Assembly: GCA_036802945.1 (NCBI GenBank)
Contig: DAIRVG010000003.1
Span: 1-64,000, forward strand
Reading direction: 5' to 3'
DNA from: Gp6-AA40 sp036802945
Lineage (GTDB): Bacteria; Acidobacteriota; Vicinamibacteria; Vicinamibacterales; UBA2999
Length of the DNA: 64,000 bases
Below are positions 22,867-31,826 of this stretch, one piece after another (position 1 is the stretch's first letter; every line of letters begins with the position of its first letter). Both the position numbers and the translations under genes were made by a program. Below the pieces are notes generated by a model. The model saw nothing but the letters and a program-made list of their open reading frames with translations. It ran no database searches and had not been told where the DNA came from.

Positions 22867-25238
22867 CACCCTTCACGAAGATTCCCACACACATCGAAGA
22901 TCTGCTGGAAGAGCGAAACGGGGCGACCTCGCGCCGCGACTTCCTGAAGACCTCGGGAATGCTCGTCGTCAGCTTCAGCGCCGCAGCTGTCGCGGCTCCG
23001 TTTGTCGCGAGCGTGAGCGCCCAGGCTGCGGGGCTGTATCCCGACCCCAACTTCCGACAGCTCGATTCGTGGATCGTCATTCATCAGGACAACACCGCGA
23101 CCTTCTACGTCGGTAAGACGGACTGCGGCCAGGGTACCGGCACCGCCTTCCGGCAGATGATGTCTGATGAACTGGACATCGCGTACAAGAGCACGACCTG
23201 CATCATGGGCAGCACCGACGTCACGGTTGACCAGGGCGGGTCGGGCGGTTCAGATGCGATTCAGACCGATGGCTGGCCGATGCGGCGCGTGGCTGCCGAG
23301 GCTCGGCGAGTGCTGCTGGAGATGGCATCGGCGCGGTTTGCCGTGCCTGTCGATCAGCTCGCCGTCAGCGACGCCGTGATCACCGTCAAAGCGGATCCCT
23401 CAAAGAGGGTCACGTACGGAGAGCTGATCGGGGGAAAGAGGTTCAACGTCGCGCTGACGGGTAACGACATCAATGCGACCACCGGCCTGGCAAAGGTGAA
23501 GGCCGTACAGGACCTCAAGATCGTCGGCCTGTCGCCGCAACGCTATGACATTCCTCCCAAGGTGGACGGCTCACTGAAGTGGGCCGTGGACGTGAAGCTT
23601 CCCGGCATGGTTCACGCGCGCAATGTGAAGCCGCCTGTGGCGGGTGCAAAGCTGGTCAGCATCGACGAATCTTCCGTTCGAGGCATACCTGGATTCATCA
23701 AGGTGGTGAGCAAGGGCAACTACGTTGCAGTGCTCTGCGAGCGGGAAGAGCAGGCGATTGCGGCGTCGAGACAGCTCAAGGTCAACTGGCAGAAGCCGGC
23801 TACACCAGCTTTCCCGACATCGGAGAACTTGTTCAGCTACATGCGCAGCGCGAAGCCCACGTCGAGCCAGGCGCCGAACGTGGTCGGGAACCCCGACGCG
23901 GCGCTGGCAGGCGCGGCCAGGGTCGTCGAGGCCGAATACGACGTTCCGTTCCAGGGGCACACGGCCTTCGCTCCGGCCCATGCCATGGCCGATCCGTCGA
24001 ACGGGCAGATGACGATCTATTCCAATGACATGAAGTCCTACGGTCTGCGGAACGGCGTCGCGCAGTTTCTTGGGATACCACGGGAACAGGTGCGCGTCGT
24101 CTGGATGGAGGGCCCGCAGGGGTATGGCCGCACGGCCGCGGATGACGCGGGCTTCGAGGCCGCGTACCTCGCCAAGGAGATCGGCCGGCCGGTCCGCATG
24201 CAGTGGATGAGGCAAGAGGAAACGGCGTGGGACACCAAGGGCCCGGCATTTACCTTCAAGATGCGCGGAGCCCTGGATGCCCAGGGCAATCTCACCGCGT
24301 TGGACTACAACGCTCAATCTGCGGACTACTGTCACCTCGGATATAACGAGGCCGAAACCGTCCTGATCGCGCAGCTCATGGGAACGAGGCGCACAACCCC
24401 TGCTCCTGGCAGTGCAGCCACGCCTTCGGACATGTACGTCATTCCGAACAAGCGCACGGCCACACAGGTCGTGAGCCTGCCCCTCGTGTGGGAGACGCCG
24501 CTCCGTACGGGAAACCTGCGTGATCCCAACGGTCCACAGTCAACGTTCGCTGCCGAATCGTTCATTGACGAAATGGCCGTCGCGGCGAAGGCCGACGCGG
24601 TCGCGTTCCGCATGAAGCTCCTCACGGCCAGCACCGCTGATGACAACGGGTTCAAGCGGGCGCGATCCATCGCCGTGATCAAGGCGGCGGTGGACGCATA
24701 TGGTTGGGACACTCGTCCTTCACCGAGCGCGCGCGGCACCGGAAACATTCTCACCGGGCGCGGTATCGCCTACACCTACCGTGGCCAGACCGTCGTCGCG
24801 GAGATCGCCGAGGTCGAGGTGAATCGGAGAACCGGTCACGTGTGGGTGAAGCGGCTTGTCTGCGCGCACGACTGCGGTCTCGTCATCAACCCCGAAGGGT
24901 TGCGTCGCACCATCGAGGGCGGCATGCTCCATTCACTGAGCCGCGCGCTCCACGAGGAAGTGCAGTTCGACACCGAAAAGGTCACGAGCGTGAATTGGGT
25001 CTCACATCCCTCCCTCACGCACCTCGACACGCCGGCCAGGATCGACGTCGTGCTGGTGAACGGAGATCCCAATCCGAACCGGCCGGATCTTCCGCACTAT
25101 GGAGCGGGTGAGACATCCTGCAAACCGATGATCGCGGCGGTCGCGAACGCCATCTACGATGCGACCGGCGTTCGTCTTCGTCGAATTCCATTTCGAGACG
25201 CGCGCGTGCTCGCTGCACTCAAGGCTGCAGGCGTGTAA
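22863..25238 (+). CDS. Molybdopterin-binding large subunit, isoquinoline 1-oxidoreductase beta-like
   Basis: About 791 aa from ATG 22863 (ATGA overlap with the small subunit). A Tat signal SRRDFLKTSG with a hydrophobic core places the enzyme in the periplasm, and the small subunit is presumably carried with it. Mo-cofactor motifs include GKTDCGQGTGTAFRQM, GSTDVTVDQGGSGGSDA, the substrate-channel region QGYGRTAADDAGFEAAYLA and the C-terminal HYGAGETSCKPMIAAVANA with the active-site Glu. This two-subunit type lacks an FAD subunit and often donates to a cytochrome c; no cytochrome gene is seen nearby. Likely substrates are N-heterocycles or aldehydes. Confidence 0.9.
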   Translation: MTPFTKIPTHIEDLLEERNGATSRRDFLKTSGMLVVSFSAAAVAAPFVASVSAQAAGLYPDPNFRQLDSWIVIHQDNTATFYVGKTDCGQGTGTAFRQMMSDELDIAYKSTTCIMGSTDVTVDQGGSGGSDAIQTDGWPMRRVAAEARRVLLEMASARFAVPVDQLAVSDAVITVKADPSKRVTYGELIGGKRFNVALTGNDINATTGLAKVKAVQDLKIVGLSPQRYDIPPKVDGSLKWAVDVKLPGMVHARNVKPPVAGAKLVSIDESSVRGIPGFIKVVSKGNYVAVLCEREEQAIAASRQLKVNWQKPATPAFPTSENLFSYMRSAKPTSSQAPNVVGNPDAALAGAARVVEAEYDVPFQGHTAFAPAHAMADPSNGQMTIYSNDMKSYGLRNGVAQFLGIPREQVRVVWMEGPQGYGRTAADDAGFEAAYLAKEIGRPVRMQWMRQEETAWDTKGPAFTFKMRGALDAQGNLTALDYNAQSADYCHLGYNEAETVLIAQLMGTRRTTPAPGSAATPSDMYVIPNKRTATQVVSLPLVWETPLRTGNLRDPNGPQSTFAAESFIDEMAVAAKADAVAFRMKLLTASTADDNGFKRARSIAVIKAAVDAYGWDTRPSPSARGTGNILTGRGIAYTYRGQTVVAEIAEVEVNRRTGHVWVKRLVCAHDCGLVINPEGLRRTIEGGMLHSLSRALHEEVQFDTEKVTSVNWVSHPSLTHLDTPARIDVVLVNGDPNPNRPDLPHYGAGETSCKPMIAAVANAIYDATGVRLRRIPFRDARVLAALKAAGV

Positions 25239-25642
25239 TGACGAAGAGATGATCCGGTGGTGGCTCGAATGCGCAGTGGCGTTGAGAAGGCCATTGGCAT
25301 TGTGATGGTGAACAGGCTGTGAAGGGTGCCTACCAAGTGGCCGCAGAGCGCGCCGGGACAGCCATCCCCGCGAGCACCGCCACCACGAATTTGGTTGCGA
25401 GCCGACCGGACGAAGATTTTGGCAAGCCGGCCTGTAAGTGGGCCTTCGCGGTGGAGTGGCGGCAGGCGCTCCTCCAGGAGGTCGCACCAAGCCAGGTTGC
25501 CCTCAGCTTCGGCGAATCGGAATGGGGAAGGCGATTCGGGGGAATGGGATTTCCCCCTGCGCAGTTTCTATTCGGCGTCCGGCGTGGGTCAGATCTTTCG
25601 GCACATCGGCGATTGTCCGTACAATCCTGCCGGGATTCCTCC
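25239..25642. other. Intergenic region without a supported gene
   Basis: About 400 bp between the hydroxylase and the STAS gene. Several frames are open on both strands but none has a convincing start, composition or motif. Confidence 0.4.
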
Positions 25643-26080
25643 CTAGCCCGACGCGCTGGCTTCGGTCTCATCGCCCCACAACGCGTCCCACCACGGATCT
25701 TTCACCTGCGCCGCGGCGGACGTGCGAACCGCTCCGTGATGGCCGGAGTGTTCCTGGTTACCAGGCTCGATGCCGAACGTTGGAATGACCGAATCGAGCC
25801 TCGTTCGACGCAGTATCGCTCCGACAAGCTTGCTCGGGTTGACGAGCCGTAATTCGCCGCCAACAGACGCCAGCAGATTCTGCGACCGGACCAAGGCTCC
25901 CAGCCCGGCGGCATCGATGCGCGCAAGTCCGGCGATATCCAGGACCACCAGGCGACCCCCGTTGCTGGCACAGCGCGACACGACTTCTAACAGCGCCACG
26001 TCATCGTCCGGAATCAGCAGTGTCCCCTTGAGGTCGAGGATGATCGCCTCGCCCACACGACGTTCGTTGATCGTCAGCAT
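25643..26080 (-). CDS. STAS-domain protein (anti-sigma factor antagonist-like)
   Basis: 145 aa. The STAS fold spans about 1-105: ERRVGEAIILDLKGTLLIPD, VVLDIAGLARIDAAGLGALVR, LRLVNPSKLVGAILRRTRL. The usual phosphorylated Ser in the D-S-S/T-G motif is replaced here (DAAGLGAL), so partner switching by phosphorylation may not apply. A 40-aa polar tail follows. It lies downstream of the Crp-type regulator, same strand. Confidence 0.82.
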   Translation of the reverse strand: MLTINERRVGEAIILDLKGTLLIPDDDVALLEVVSRCASNGGRLVVLDIAGLARIDAAGLGALVRSQNLLASVGGELRLVNPSKLVGAILRRTRLDSVIPTFGIEPGNQEHSGHHGAVRTSAAAQVKDPWWDALWGDETEASASG

Positions 26081-26170
26081 ACTCGTACCCTCGTTCGTTA
26101 TTCGGTGTAGGAAGAATCTAACCGGGCTGACGATGCCCGGCTGTGGCGTGGGACACGCGGACCGAGTGAT

Positions 26171-26899
26171 TCAGATCACGCGGTTTCGTGTGGAGACAGA
26201 CCAGGGGCGCTTCGTGTAACGCGCGATCGTCGCGTGCACCTGGATGCCGTCGCCAGGGCCGGGCGTGATGCAGTTCTTCTGCTTCAGCGTCTTCAGCGAG
26301 CGGCTGACCGTTTCCCTCGAACATCCGGTCATCTGGGCGAGCTCGTGGTGCTTCGGGCATGGATCGAGTGTTGCGCTCGAACCATTGACCTTTCCTCTCT
26401 GACGGACCAGACGATCCAGACACCAGGCAACCCGCCCCAGCGAGCGGAAGGTGCAGATCACCCTGAGTTGGTCGTTGGATTCGCGCAGCGTGGTGGTTAC
26501 ATGCGCGATAACTCTGGCGGCAAAGGTCTGGTTGCTCGCCCTCAGGGCATCGAACGTCCTGACCGGCAGCTTGATGAAGTGGCAGTCTTCGAGCGCCACG
26601 AGCCTTGCCGAGCGGGTGAATCGGTCGAGTGGGGCGATCTCACCAACCATGTGAAACGGCTCGACGAAGTTGAGGATGATCTCTTGCCCTCCATCGCCGA
26701 CGAGCACCACCTTCGCGCGGCCGGATGTGAGTACGAGGAGGAAGTCGCCGGGATCCCCTTCATCGAAGATGATCTGATTCTTGGCCCGGCGAAGCATCAC
26801 GGCCGTCTCGCCTATCAGTTCGAGTTCGGCTTCTGGAAGCTCCGAAAACAGTTGAACCTGCCGCAGCAGATTCATGACGACATTAAGTTGTCCGCTCAT
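26171..26899 (-). CDS. Crp/Fnr-family transcriptional regulator
   Basis: 242 aa. N-terminal cyclic-nucleotide-binding fold (about 15-130; LFSELPEAELELIG, IFDEGDPGDFLLVLTSGRAKVVL, GEIAPLDRFTRSARLVALED), dimerisation helix, and a winged HTH with recognition helix CSRETVSRSLKTLKQK (about 200-215). The G-E-x-A-P-L-D-R and R-S-A pattern resembles a phosphate-binding cassette, so cAMP or another nucleotide is plausible. No FNR-type Cys cluster. A TGATCTGAATCA dyad overlaps its own 3' end, and two strong CRP-type sites sit upstream of the neighbouring secreted-protein gene. Confidence 0.92.
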   Translation of the reverse strand: MSGQLNVVMNLLRQVQLFSELPEAELELIGETAVMLRRAKNQIIFDEGDPGDFLLVLTSGRAKVVLVGDGGQEIILNFVEPFHMVGEIAPLDRFTRSARLVALEDCHFIKLPVRTFDALRASNQTFAARVIAHVTTTLRESNDQLRVICTFRSLGRVAWCLDRLVRQRGKVNGSSATLDPCPKHHELAQMTGCSRETVSRSLKTLKQKNCITPGPGDGIQVHATIARYTKRPWSVSTRNRVI

Positions 26900-27041
26900 A
26901 GGATTTCACCACCATCTGAACGGCGAGGACCAGCGAGACGCGGCAAAGTGATAACCCCGACGCAGAGCCGCAAGCCATTCTTGCGGCTCTGCCGAGATGC
27001 CCTGCCCGAGCCTGTCAAAACGCGCCTGAGGGCACGTTCTA

Positions 27042-27425
27042 TTAACGGGCGTAGATGAACCGGTGGCCGTCGCGATGGCCGACCGGAAACCACGCCCTGA
27101 TCGGTGGGGCCTGACCGGGCAACGCCTCGCCCAGCGTCACGGCGCGATCGAAATCGCGATTCGGTCGTTCGACTGGCTGTGTCATGCCCATGTAATACAC
27201 CCTCGAGCTGTCCCGACTGAGGACCTGAACGATGTTCCTGTCCGTCTCGCTGGGCAAACGGAAGATGTAGGTGCCTGGCGCGAGAGTCACGCCCGGAAGA
27301 GCAACCGCGCCGCTGAAGGTGAGGTAATTCGTCTGACCTGGGCCCCACGCGTGAGCGGATGCCGCAATCAACACGCCGAGAATTGACGCACAAACCACCG
27401 CGAGAAACGATCTGCGAGTGCACAT
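27042..27425 (-). CDS. Small secreted protein, conserved hypothetical
   Basis: 127 aa from ATG 27425 (AAGGAG 8 nt upstream). A signal peptide ends near ASAHA (about residue 25). The mature domain (NYLTFSGAVALPGVTLAPGTYIFRLP, VQVLSRDSSRVYYMGMTQ, IRAWFPVGHRDGHRFIY) looks like a small beta-sandwich seen repeatedly in acidobacterial secretomes, function unknown. The promoter region carries two tandem CRP-type palindromes. Confidence 0.75.
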   Translation of the reverse strand: MCTRRSFLAVVCASILGVLIAASAHAWGPGQTNYLTFSGAVALPGVTLAPGTYIFRLPSETDRNIVQVLSRDSSRVYYMGMTQPVERPNRDFDRAVTLGEALPGQAPPIRAWFPVGHRDGHRFIYAR

Positions 27426-27490
27426 TGTTCTGTCTCCTTCTGCGTTTCCTTGAACGCGAAGGAAATCTATCCGCCCGCCAAACAAGTGTC

Positions 27491-27529
27491 TGTGACCGGC
27501 CTCACGAATAGCGTGTGATCGAAATCACG
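27491..27529 (-). promoter_or_regulatory. Tandem CRP/FNR-type binding sites
   Basis: TGTGACCGGCCTCACG (27491-27506) and TGTGATCGAAATCACG (27514-27529) both fit TGTGA-N6-TCAC(A/G). Their centres are 23 bp apart, about two helical turns. A third dyad, GTGATCAC, lies at 27557-27564. They are 66-105 bp upstream of the small secreted-protein start and within 700 bp of a Crp-family gene. Confidence 0.7.
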
Positions 27530-27578
27530 CGAACGGGACAGATCGAAACCGAGCCTGTGATCACGCTCGAACACGAGA

Positions 27579-30125
27579 TCAGTCTGCGACAGGACTCGAC
27601 GGAGAAAGCCTCATCGCATTCAGCAACGCGGCAAATCTCGGCTCGTCGCGAAGGCTCGCGAACACCGGGCGAACGTTAAGCCAGGCCAGGTCGGCTGCCC
27701 GCTCCGCGTGAGCCTCCTCGAGTCGGTTGAGCGCCTCGGCGTGTTCGCCGATGCCGACGTGCACTTGGGCGAGGCGTGCCGGCGAGACGTACCGCACGTC
27801 CGCGAGCCGTCTGAGCTCGTCGAGAATGCCCCGGGCACCGTTGATGTCGCCAGAGACTCCGTGAAGATAGCCAAGCGCCGCCAGGATTTCGGGGCTGCGT
27901 CCGGACAAACGGATCGCGGCCTCCAACTCTGCGAAGGCTTCAGGATATCTGGACATCTCGGTATATGTCGCCCCAAGAAAGAAGCGAGCCATGCCAAAAC
28001 TTCCATCGAGCTCGATGGTCTTCGACAGTTCTCGCACGGCGTCGTCGTATTGGCCGGCGAAATAGCACTTCATTCCGACGCTGGTCTTGATCGCGATCGC
28101 GAGCGGGTCGAGATTCAACGCGTGGCGCAGCTCTTCGGTCGCTTCGTCGAAGCGCCCGACCGGGACAAGGTGGTTGATCGCGTACCAGTGGTGCGCCGTT
28201 GGATAGGAGGGCCTGAGCTCGATCGCTCGTCGGAAATCGCGCTCGGCGTCCGACCAGGACCAGTCATAGACCGCACGCACGCACCCTCGGCACGTGTACG
28301 CCTCCCCTAGACCAGCATCGATCTCGAGCGCCCGTTCCAACGCTCCCTTCGCACGGGGCATGACGTCGTTGGGCCGCATGGCACCGTAGGTCCCGAGAGT
28401 GATGAAGGCGTCGGCCATGCCCGCATAGGCCTGTGCGTAGCCAGGGTCTCTATCGATCGCGTGCTCAAAACAGCCGACGCTCTTCTTCAGCTCGTCTTCC
28501 GTTCGCTTGTTCCAGTGATAACGTCCTTCGAGATAGAAGCCGTAGGCGTCGAGATCGTGCCTGTGTGGTGCAACGAGGGCGGTCCTGCTGTCGGCCGCCA
28601 ACCTGCCCTTCAGCATGCTGACAACGGAACCGGCGATCTCATCCTGCACCGCGAAGACGTCTACCAAGTCGCGATCGAAGCGCTGGGACCAGAGATGATA
28701 GCCGTCCGTTGAGCAAATCAACTCGACCGTGATCCGCAGCCGATTGCCGTCCTTTCGCACGCTTCCGTCGAGGATCGTCGCGACATTGAGCGCGTCGCCG
28801 ATCCGGCGCATATCTCGGGACTGCCCCTTGAACTGAAAGGCCGACGTTCGTGCCGCCACGCGCAGTCCGGAGATCTGCGCCAGCGCGTTGATGAGCTCGT
28901 CGGTCATGCCTTCGCAGAAGCATTCCTGATCCTTGGAGGGGCTCATGTCGCTGAAGGGCAGCACGGCGACGGACGGAACGCCCGGGTCGCTCCCACGGGC
29001 AGCCTTACCGGCACGCTGCGTTCTGCGTTGCGCGGTCCTGAGTCTTGGAGCCGCGGTCTTGCTCCTTGTGGGTCCGACAACCTGGGCAAGCGCAGCCTCC
29101 AAGCGACCTGCGCTGGCGAATCGCTTTACCGGGTCGGGATCGGTCGCGCGCTCTACCACCTGAACGAAAGCCTTCGGGAGATGGGGCCGCGCGTCTCGCA
29201 ATGGGGTGATCTCACCCCGCGCGCGGGCCGAGACTAACTCGCTGAACGTAGCCGCTTTCACTGGATAGTCGTCGGTCACCAGGTGGTAGAGCAGGACCCC
29301 GAGGCTGTAGACGTCGCTCATGGTTGTCGCTGCCGCGCCATCTATGACCTCTGGTGCGAGATATAAGGGCGTGCCCACCACTCGCCCCCCGACGATGCCC
29401 AACTCGGCCCGTTTCTGGCCCGCGCCGAAATCCACCAGAACCAGCCGTCCCCCTTCTTCACGCATGACGTTTTGAGCCTTGACGTCTCGATGCAACAAAC
29501 CGGCGTGATGCACCGCAGCGAGGGCTCCGCAGAGCTCGTACCCGACGAGTCCGGCCTCGCGGGCACTGAACGGGCCGTGACTGACAAGCATTTGCTCGAG
29601 CGTCAGGCCGCGCACGAACTCCATCCAGAGACCGACGCGACCGTCGTGCTTGGCGGCTCCGTAGACGGTGACGACATTCGGATGATGCACGCGAGCCAAC
29701 GTCTGCCCTTCGTGCAGCAGTCTTGATGCGAGCTGCTCGTCGGTCGAGGAGGCGCGCCGCAGGAGCTTGACGGCGACAGGTCGATCGAGCTGCGGATCGT
29801 GGGCGCGATAGACGGTGCCGAACGAGCCTTGGCCGACTTCTTCGATCAAGATGAGTTCGCCCCATCGATCGAGGTCGCCGACGGCGCGCCCGACTCCTCC
29901 TTCTCCGGGCGGCTCCGAGTGCCGCCCGCCTGGATTGTCTTGTGGGTCCGGCGGATGGTCCTGGGTACTGTGCGCTCCGGCGATCATCGCGATGAGGCGA
30001 AGTTGATCGACAAGACTCCGCAGTTCAGAATCCGATACTCCGCTCTCGACCTGTTCCCAGTCGACCGCGGATCCCTCTGCGATGGCGGCCGCCAGCTCGA
30101 GGAGCCCATCTTTCTTGGATCGCAT
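27579..30125 (-). CDS. Ser/Thr protein kinase with TolB-like and TPR regions
   Basis: About 848 aa from ATG 30125. Order: N-terminal helical region (1-85); Hanks-type kinase (about 90-350) with glycine loop VGQGSFGTVYRA, VAVKLL Lys, LLHRDVKAQNVM catalytic loop and VDFGAG Mg loop; a TolB/FlgO-like segment (about 385-520; VAVLPFSDMS...FCEGMTDELINALAQ, ILDGSVRKDGNRLRITVEL); then TPR repeats to the C-terminus. No transmembrane helix is evident, so it is probably cytoplasmic. This combination is common in acidobacteria; targets unknown. Confidence 0.92.
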   Translation of the reverse strand: MRSKKDGLLELAAAIAEGSAVDWEQVESGVSDSELRSLVDQLRLIAMIAGAHSTQDHPPDPQDNPGGRHSEPPGEGGVGRAVGDLDRWGELILIEEVGQGSFGTVYRAHDPQLDRPVAVKLLRRASSTDEQLASRLLHEGQTLARVHHPNVVTVYGAAKHDGRVGLWMEFVRGLTLEQMLVSHGPFSAREAGLVGYELCGALAAVHHAGLLHRDVKAQNVMREEGGRLVLVDFGAGQKRAELGIVGGRVVGTPLYLAPEVIDGAAATTMSDVYSLGVLLYHLVTDDYPVKAATFSELVSARARGEITPLRDARPHLPKAFVQVVERATDPDPVKRFASAGRLEAALAQVVGPTRSKTAAPRLRTAQRRTQRAGKAARGSDPGVPSVAVLPFSDMSPSKDQECFCEGMTDELINALAQISGLRVAARTSAFQFKGQSRDMRRIGDALNVATILDGSVRKDGNRLRITVELICSTDGYHLWSQRFDRDLVDVFAVQDEIAGSVVSMLKGRLAADSRTALVAPHRHDLDAYGFYLEGRYHWNKRTEDELKKSVGCFEHAIDRDPGYAQAYAGMADAFITLGTYGAMRPNDVMPRAKGALERALEIDAGLGEAYTCRGCVRAVYDWSWSDAERDFRRAIELRPSYPTAHHWYAINHLVPVGRFDEATEELRHALNLDPLAIAIKTSVGMKCYFAGQYDDAVRELSKTIELDGSFGMARFFLGATYTEMSRYPEAFAELEAAIRLSGRSPEILAALGYLHGVSGDINGARGILDELRRLADVRYVSPARLAQVHVGIGEHAEALNRLEEAHAERAADLAWLNVRPVFASLRDEPRFAALLNAMRLSPSSPVAD

Positions 30126-30131
30126 TACCAA

Positions 30132-30499
30132 CCGAGCCGCCCCCTAGCCCAGCGCCCCGGGCGAGGCAAATAGCGGGCAATGAGCCGGTTCAGGGCGTCG
30201 TTGTCGCCTGATTGGGCCTTCACCAGCAAGTCTACGGATGAACCGGCGCTGACCTCCGACATAGTTCGAATTGTGGAGGTTGGGTGGATCATACGTCACC
30301 GTTGGCGTTCTTGACGTGCAAACCGACGGTTGCACGTCACCGACGCCCCTTTGCGCAGCATTCCCCGGGCGGATCGCACGTGTTTGATCCGGATACCTAC
30401 GACAACGAAAAGCCGGAGGAAAACTAACACCCTGCTTTTCCTCTTCTCCTTGCGTCCTGGGGCGTCTCGTGCCACTCTTTCGCCGGCTGGGAGGGCAGC
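30132..30499. other. Intergenic region with a dyad
   Basis: About 370 bp upstream of the divergent kinase and NHL genes. The only clear structure is the inverted repeat at 30312-30339. No gene supported. Confidence 0.5.
30312..30339. promoter_or_regulatory. Possible operator, 10-bp perfect inverted repeat
   Basis: TGACGTGCAA and TTGCACGTCA are perfect inverted arms with an 8-nt spacer. Located between divergent genes about 160 bp before the NHL gene start. It lacks a T-run, so an operator is more likely than a terminator. Confidence 0.45.
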
Positions 30500-31750
30500 A
30501 TGAGAAATCTGAAGCGCACGCGGAACCTCGTCATCGGTGCCGGCTTTGTCGCACTCCTTGCGATACTTGCGGCCGGCCAGGCGATCCTCGAGAAGACGGC
30601 TGCCGCGCAGAGCAAGGCCGGCGTCCAAGCGCCGAGGTTTGAAGTCGACCCGCTGTGGCCGAAACCGCTTCCGAACCACTGGATCCTCGGGCAAACCATC
30701 GGGGTCTGGGTCGATACAGATGACCACGTCTGGATCGTCCATCGCAGCTCCGCCACGTTGGCCGACAACGAGAAGGGGTTGGAGCTCAAGACCAGTGACT
30801 GTTGCGCAGGGGCGCCACCGGTTCTCGAATTCGATCAGGCCGGGAACCTCCTGCGGCACTGGGGCGGTCCCGGCGCCGGCTACGAGTGGCCCGACGGGAA
30901 TCACGGGATCTTCATCGACTACAAGGGCAACGTCTGGATAGGCGGAAACGGCGGGCCCGACTCCCACGTCCTGAAGTTCACCAAGGATGGGAAGTTCCTG
31001 CTGCAGATCGGGAAGAAGGGCGCGCGCCGCAAGACGGGCGCGGCGGCCGGCAACAGCGAAGGTGCCGTAGCTGGCTTCAGCGGTGGGAGCAATGACCCGG
31101 TGAGCTTCGGACGCGTCGCGAAGATCTTTGTCGACGCAAGGGCTAACGAAGCGTACCTCGCTGACGGGTACCTGAATAAGCGGGTCGCCGTCGTCGATGC
31201 CGACACCGGCAAGCTGAAGCGATGGTGGGGGGCGTATGGCAACAAGCCGGATGACACGCCGCTTGCTGCGTACGATCCCGCTGCACCGCCGGCGAAGCAG
31301 TTCCGGAACCCCGTGCACTGCGCCGATCTCTCAGCCGATCGCATGTTGTACGTCTGCGATCGCGCCGCGGATCGTCTCCAGGTGTTCACGCCCGAAGGGA
31401 AGTTCGTCAAGGAAGGGTTCTTCGACAAGGACACGAAGGCGTCAGGCTCTGCCTGGGACATCGCGTTCTCAAAGGACCCGCAACAGAAGTACATCTTCAT
31501 GGCGGACGGCATGAACAACAAGGTGCACATCATCGATCGCCAGACGCTCCAGGAGGTGACGACGTTCGGTGACGGCGGACGACAGCCCGGCCAGTTCTTC
31601 GGCGTGCACAGCATCGCGATCGATTCGAAGGGGAATCTCTACACAACCGAAACGTGGGAAGGAAAGCGCCTCCAGCGGTTCGTGAACAAGGGCATGGCGC
31701 CGGTCACCAAACCTGACCAGGGAGTGGTCTGGCCGACGGCAACGCGGTAG
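30500..31750 (+). CDS. Exported six-bladed beta-propeller (NHL repeat) protein
   Basis: 416 aa. N-terminal signal/anchor (about 12-36). NHL-type blades recur with the pattern D..G.V.V.D..N.RVQ.F: VDTDDHVWIVHRS, FIDYKGNVWIGGNGG, YLADGYLNKRVAVVDADTG, MLYVCDRAADRLQVFTPEGKF, IAIDSKGNLYTTETWEGKRLQRF. Similar to peptidyl-alpha-hydroxyglycine amidating lyase-like propellers, though lyase residues cannot be verified. It is convergent with a paralogue on the other strand, separated by a bidirectional terminator. Confidence 0.85.
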   Translation: MRNLKRTRNLVIGAGFVALLAILAAGQAILEKTAAAQSKAGVQAPRFEVDPLWPKPLPNHWILGQTIGVWVDTDDHVWIVHRSSATLADNEKGLELKTSDCCAGAPPVLEFDQAGNLLRHWGGPGAGYEWPDGNHGIFIDYKGNVWIGGNGGPDSHVLKFTKDGKFLLQIGKKGARRKTGAAAGNSEGAVAGFSGGSNDPVSFGRVAKIFVDARANEAYLADGYLNKRVAVVDADTGKLKRWWGAYGNKPDDTPLAAYDPAAPPAKQFRNPVHCADLSADRMLYVCDRAADRLQVFTPEGKFVKEGFFDKDTKASGSAWDIAFSKDPQQKYIFMADGMNNKVHIIDRQTLQEVTTFGDGGRQPGQFFGVHSIAIDSKGNLYTTETWEGKRLQRFVNKGMAPVTKPDQGVVWPTATR

Positions 31751-31774
31751 ATCAGATCTGGTTACCCGATACAT

Positions 31775-31812
31775 AGCCGCCGCGCCGATTCTGGCGCGGC
31801 GGCTTTTTGTTT
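31775..31812. terminator. Rho-independent terminator between convergent genes
   Basis: A 12-bp perfect GC-rich stem AGCCGCCGCGCC/GGCGCGGCGGCT with a 6-nt loop, followed by TTTTTGTTT. Placed 25 bp after the + strand NHL gene; it may serve the convergent gene too, but the T-run faces right. Confidence 0.9.
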
Positions 31813-31826
31813 GCGCGCGTCGCGCG

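Noticed and set aside
27708..28310. + strand open frame opposite the Ser/Thr kinase TPR region
   Set aside because: Antisense shadow with no motif; the minus-strand kinase/TPR gene is unambiguous.
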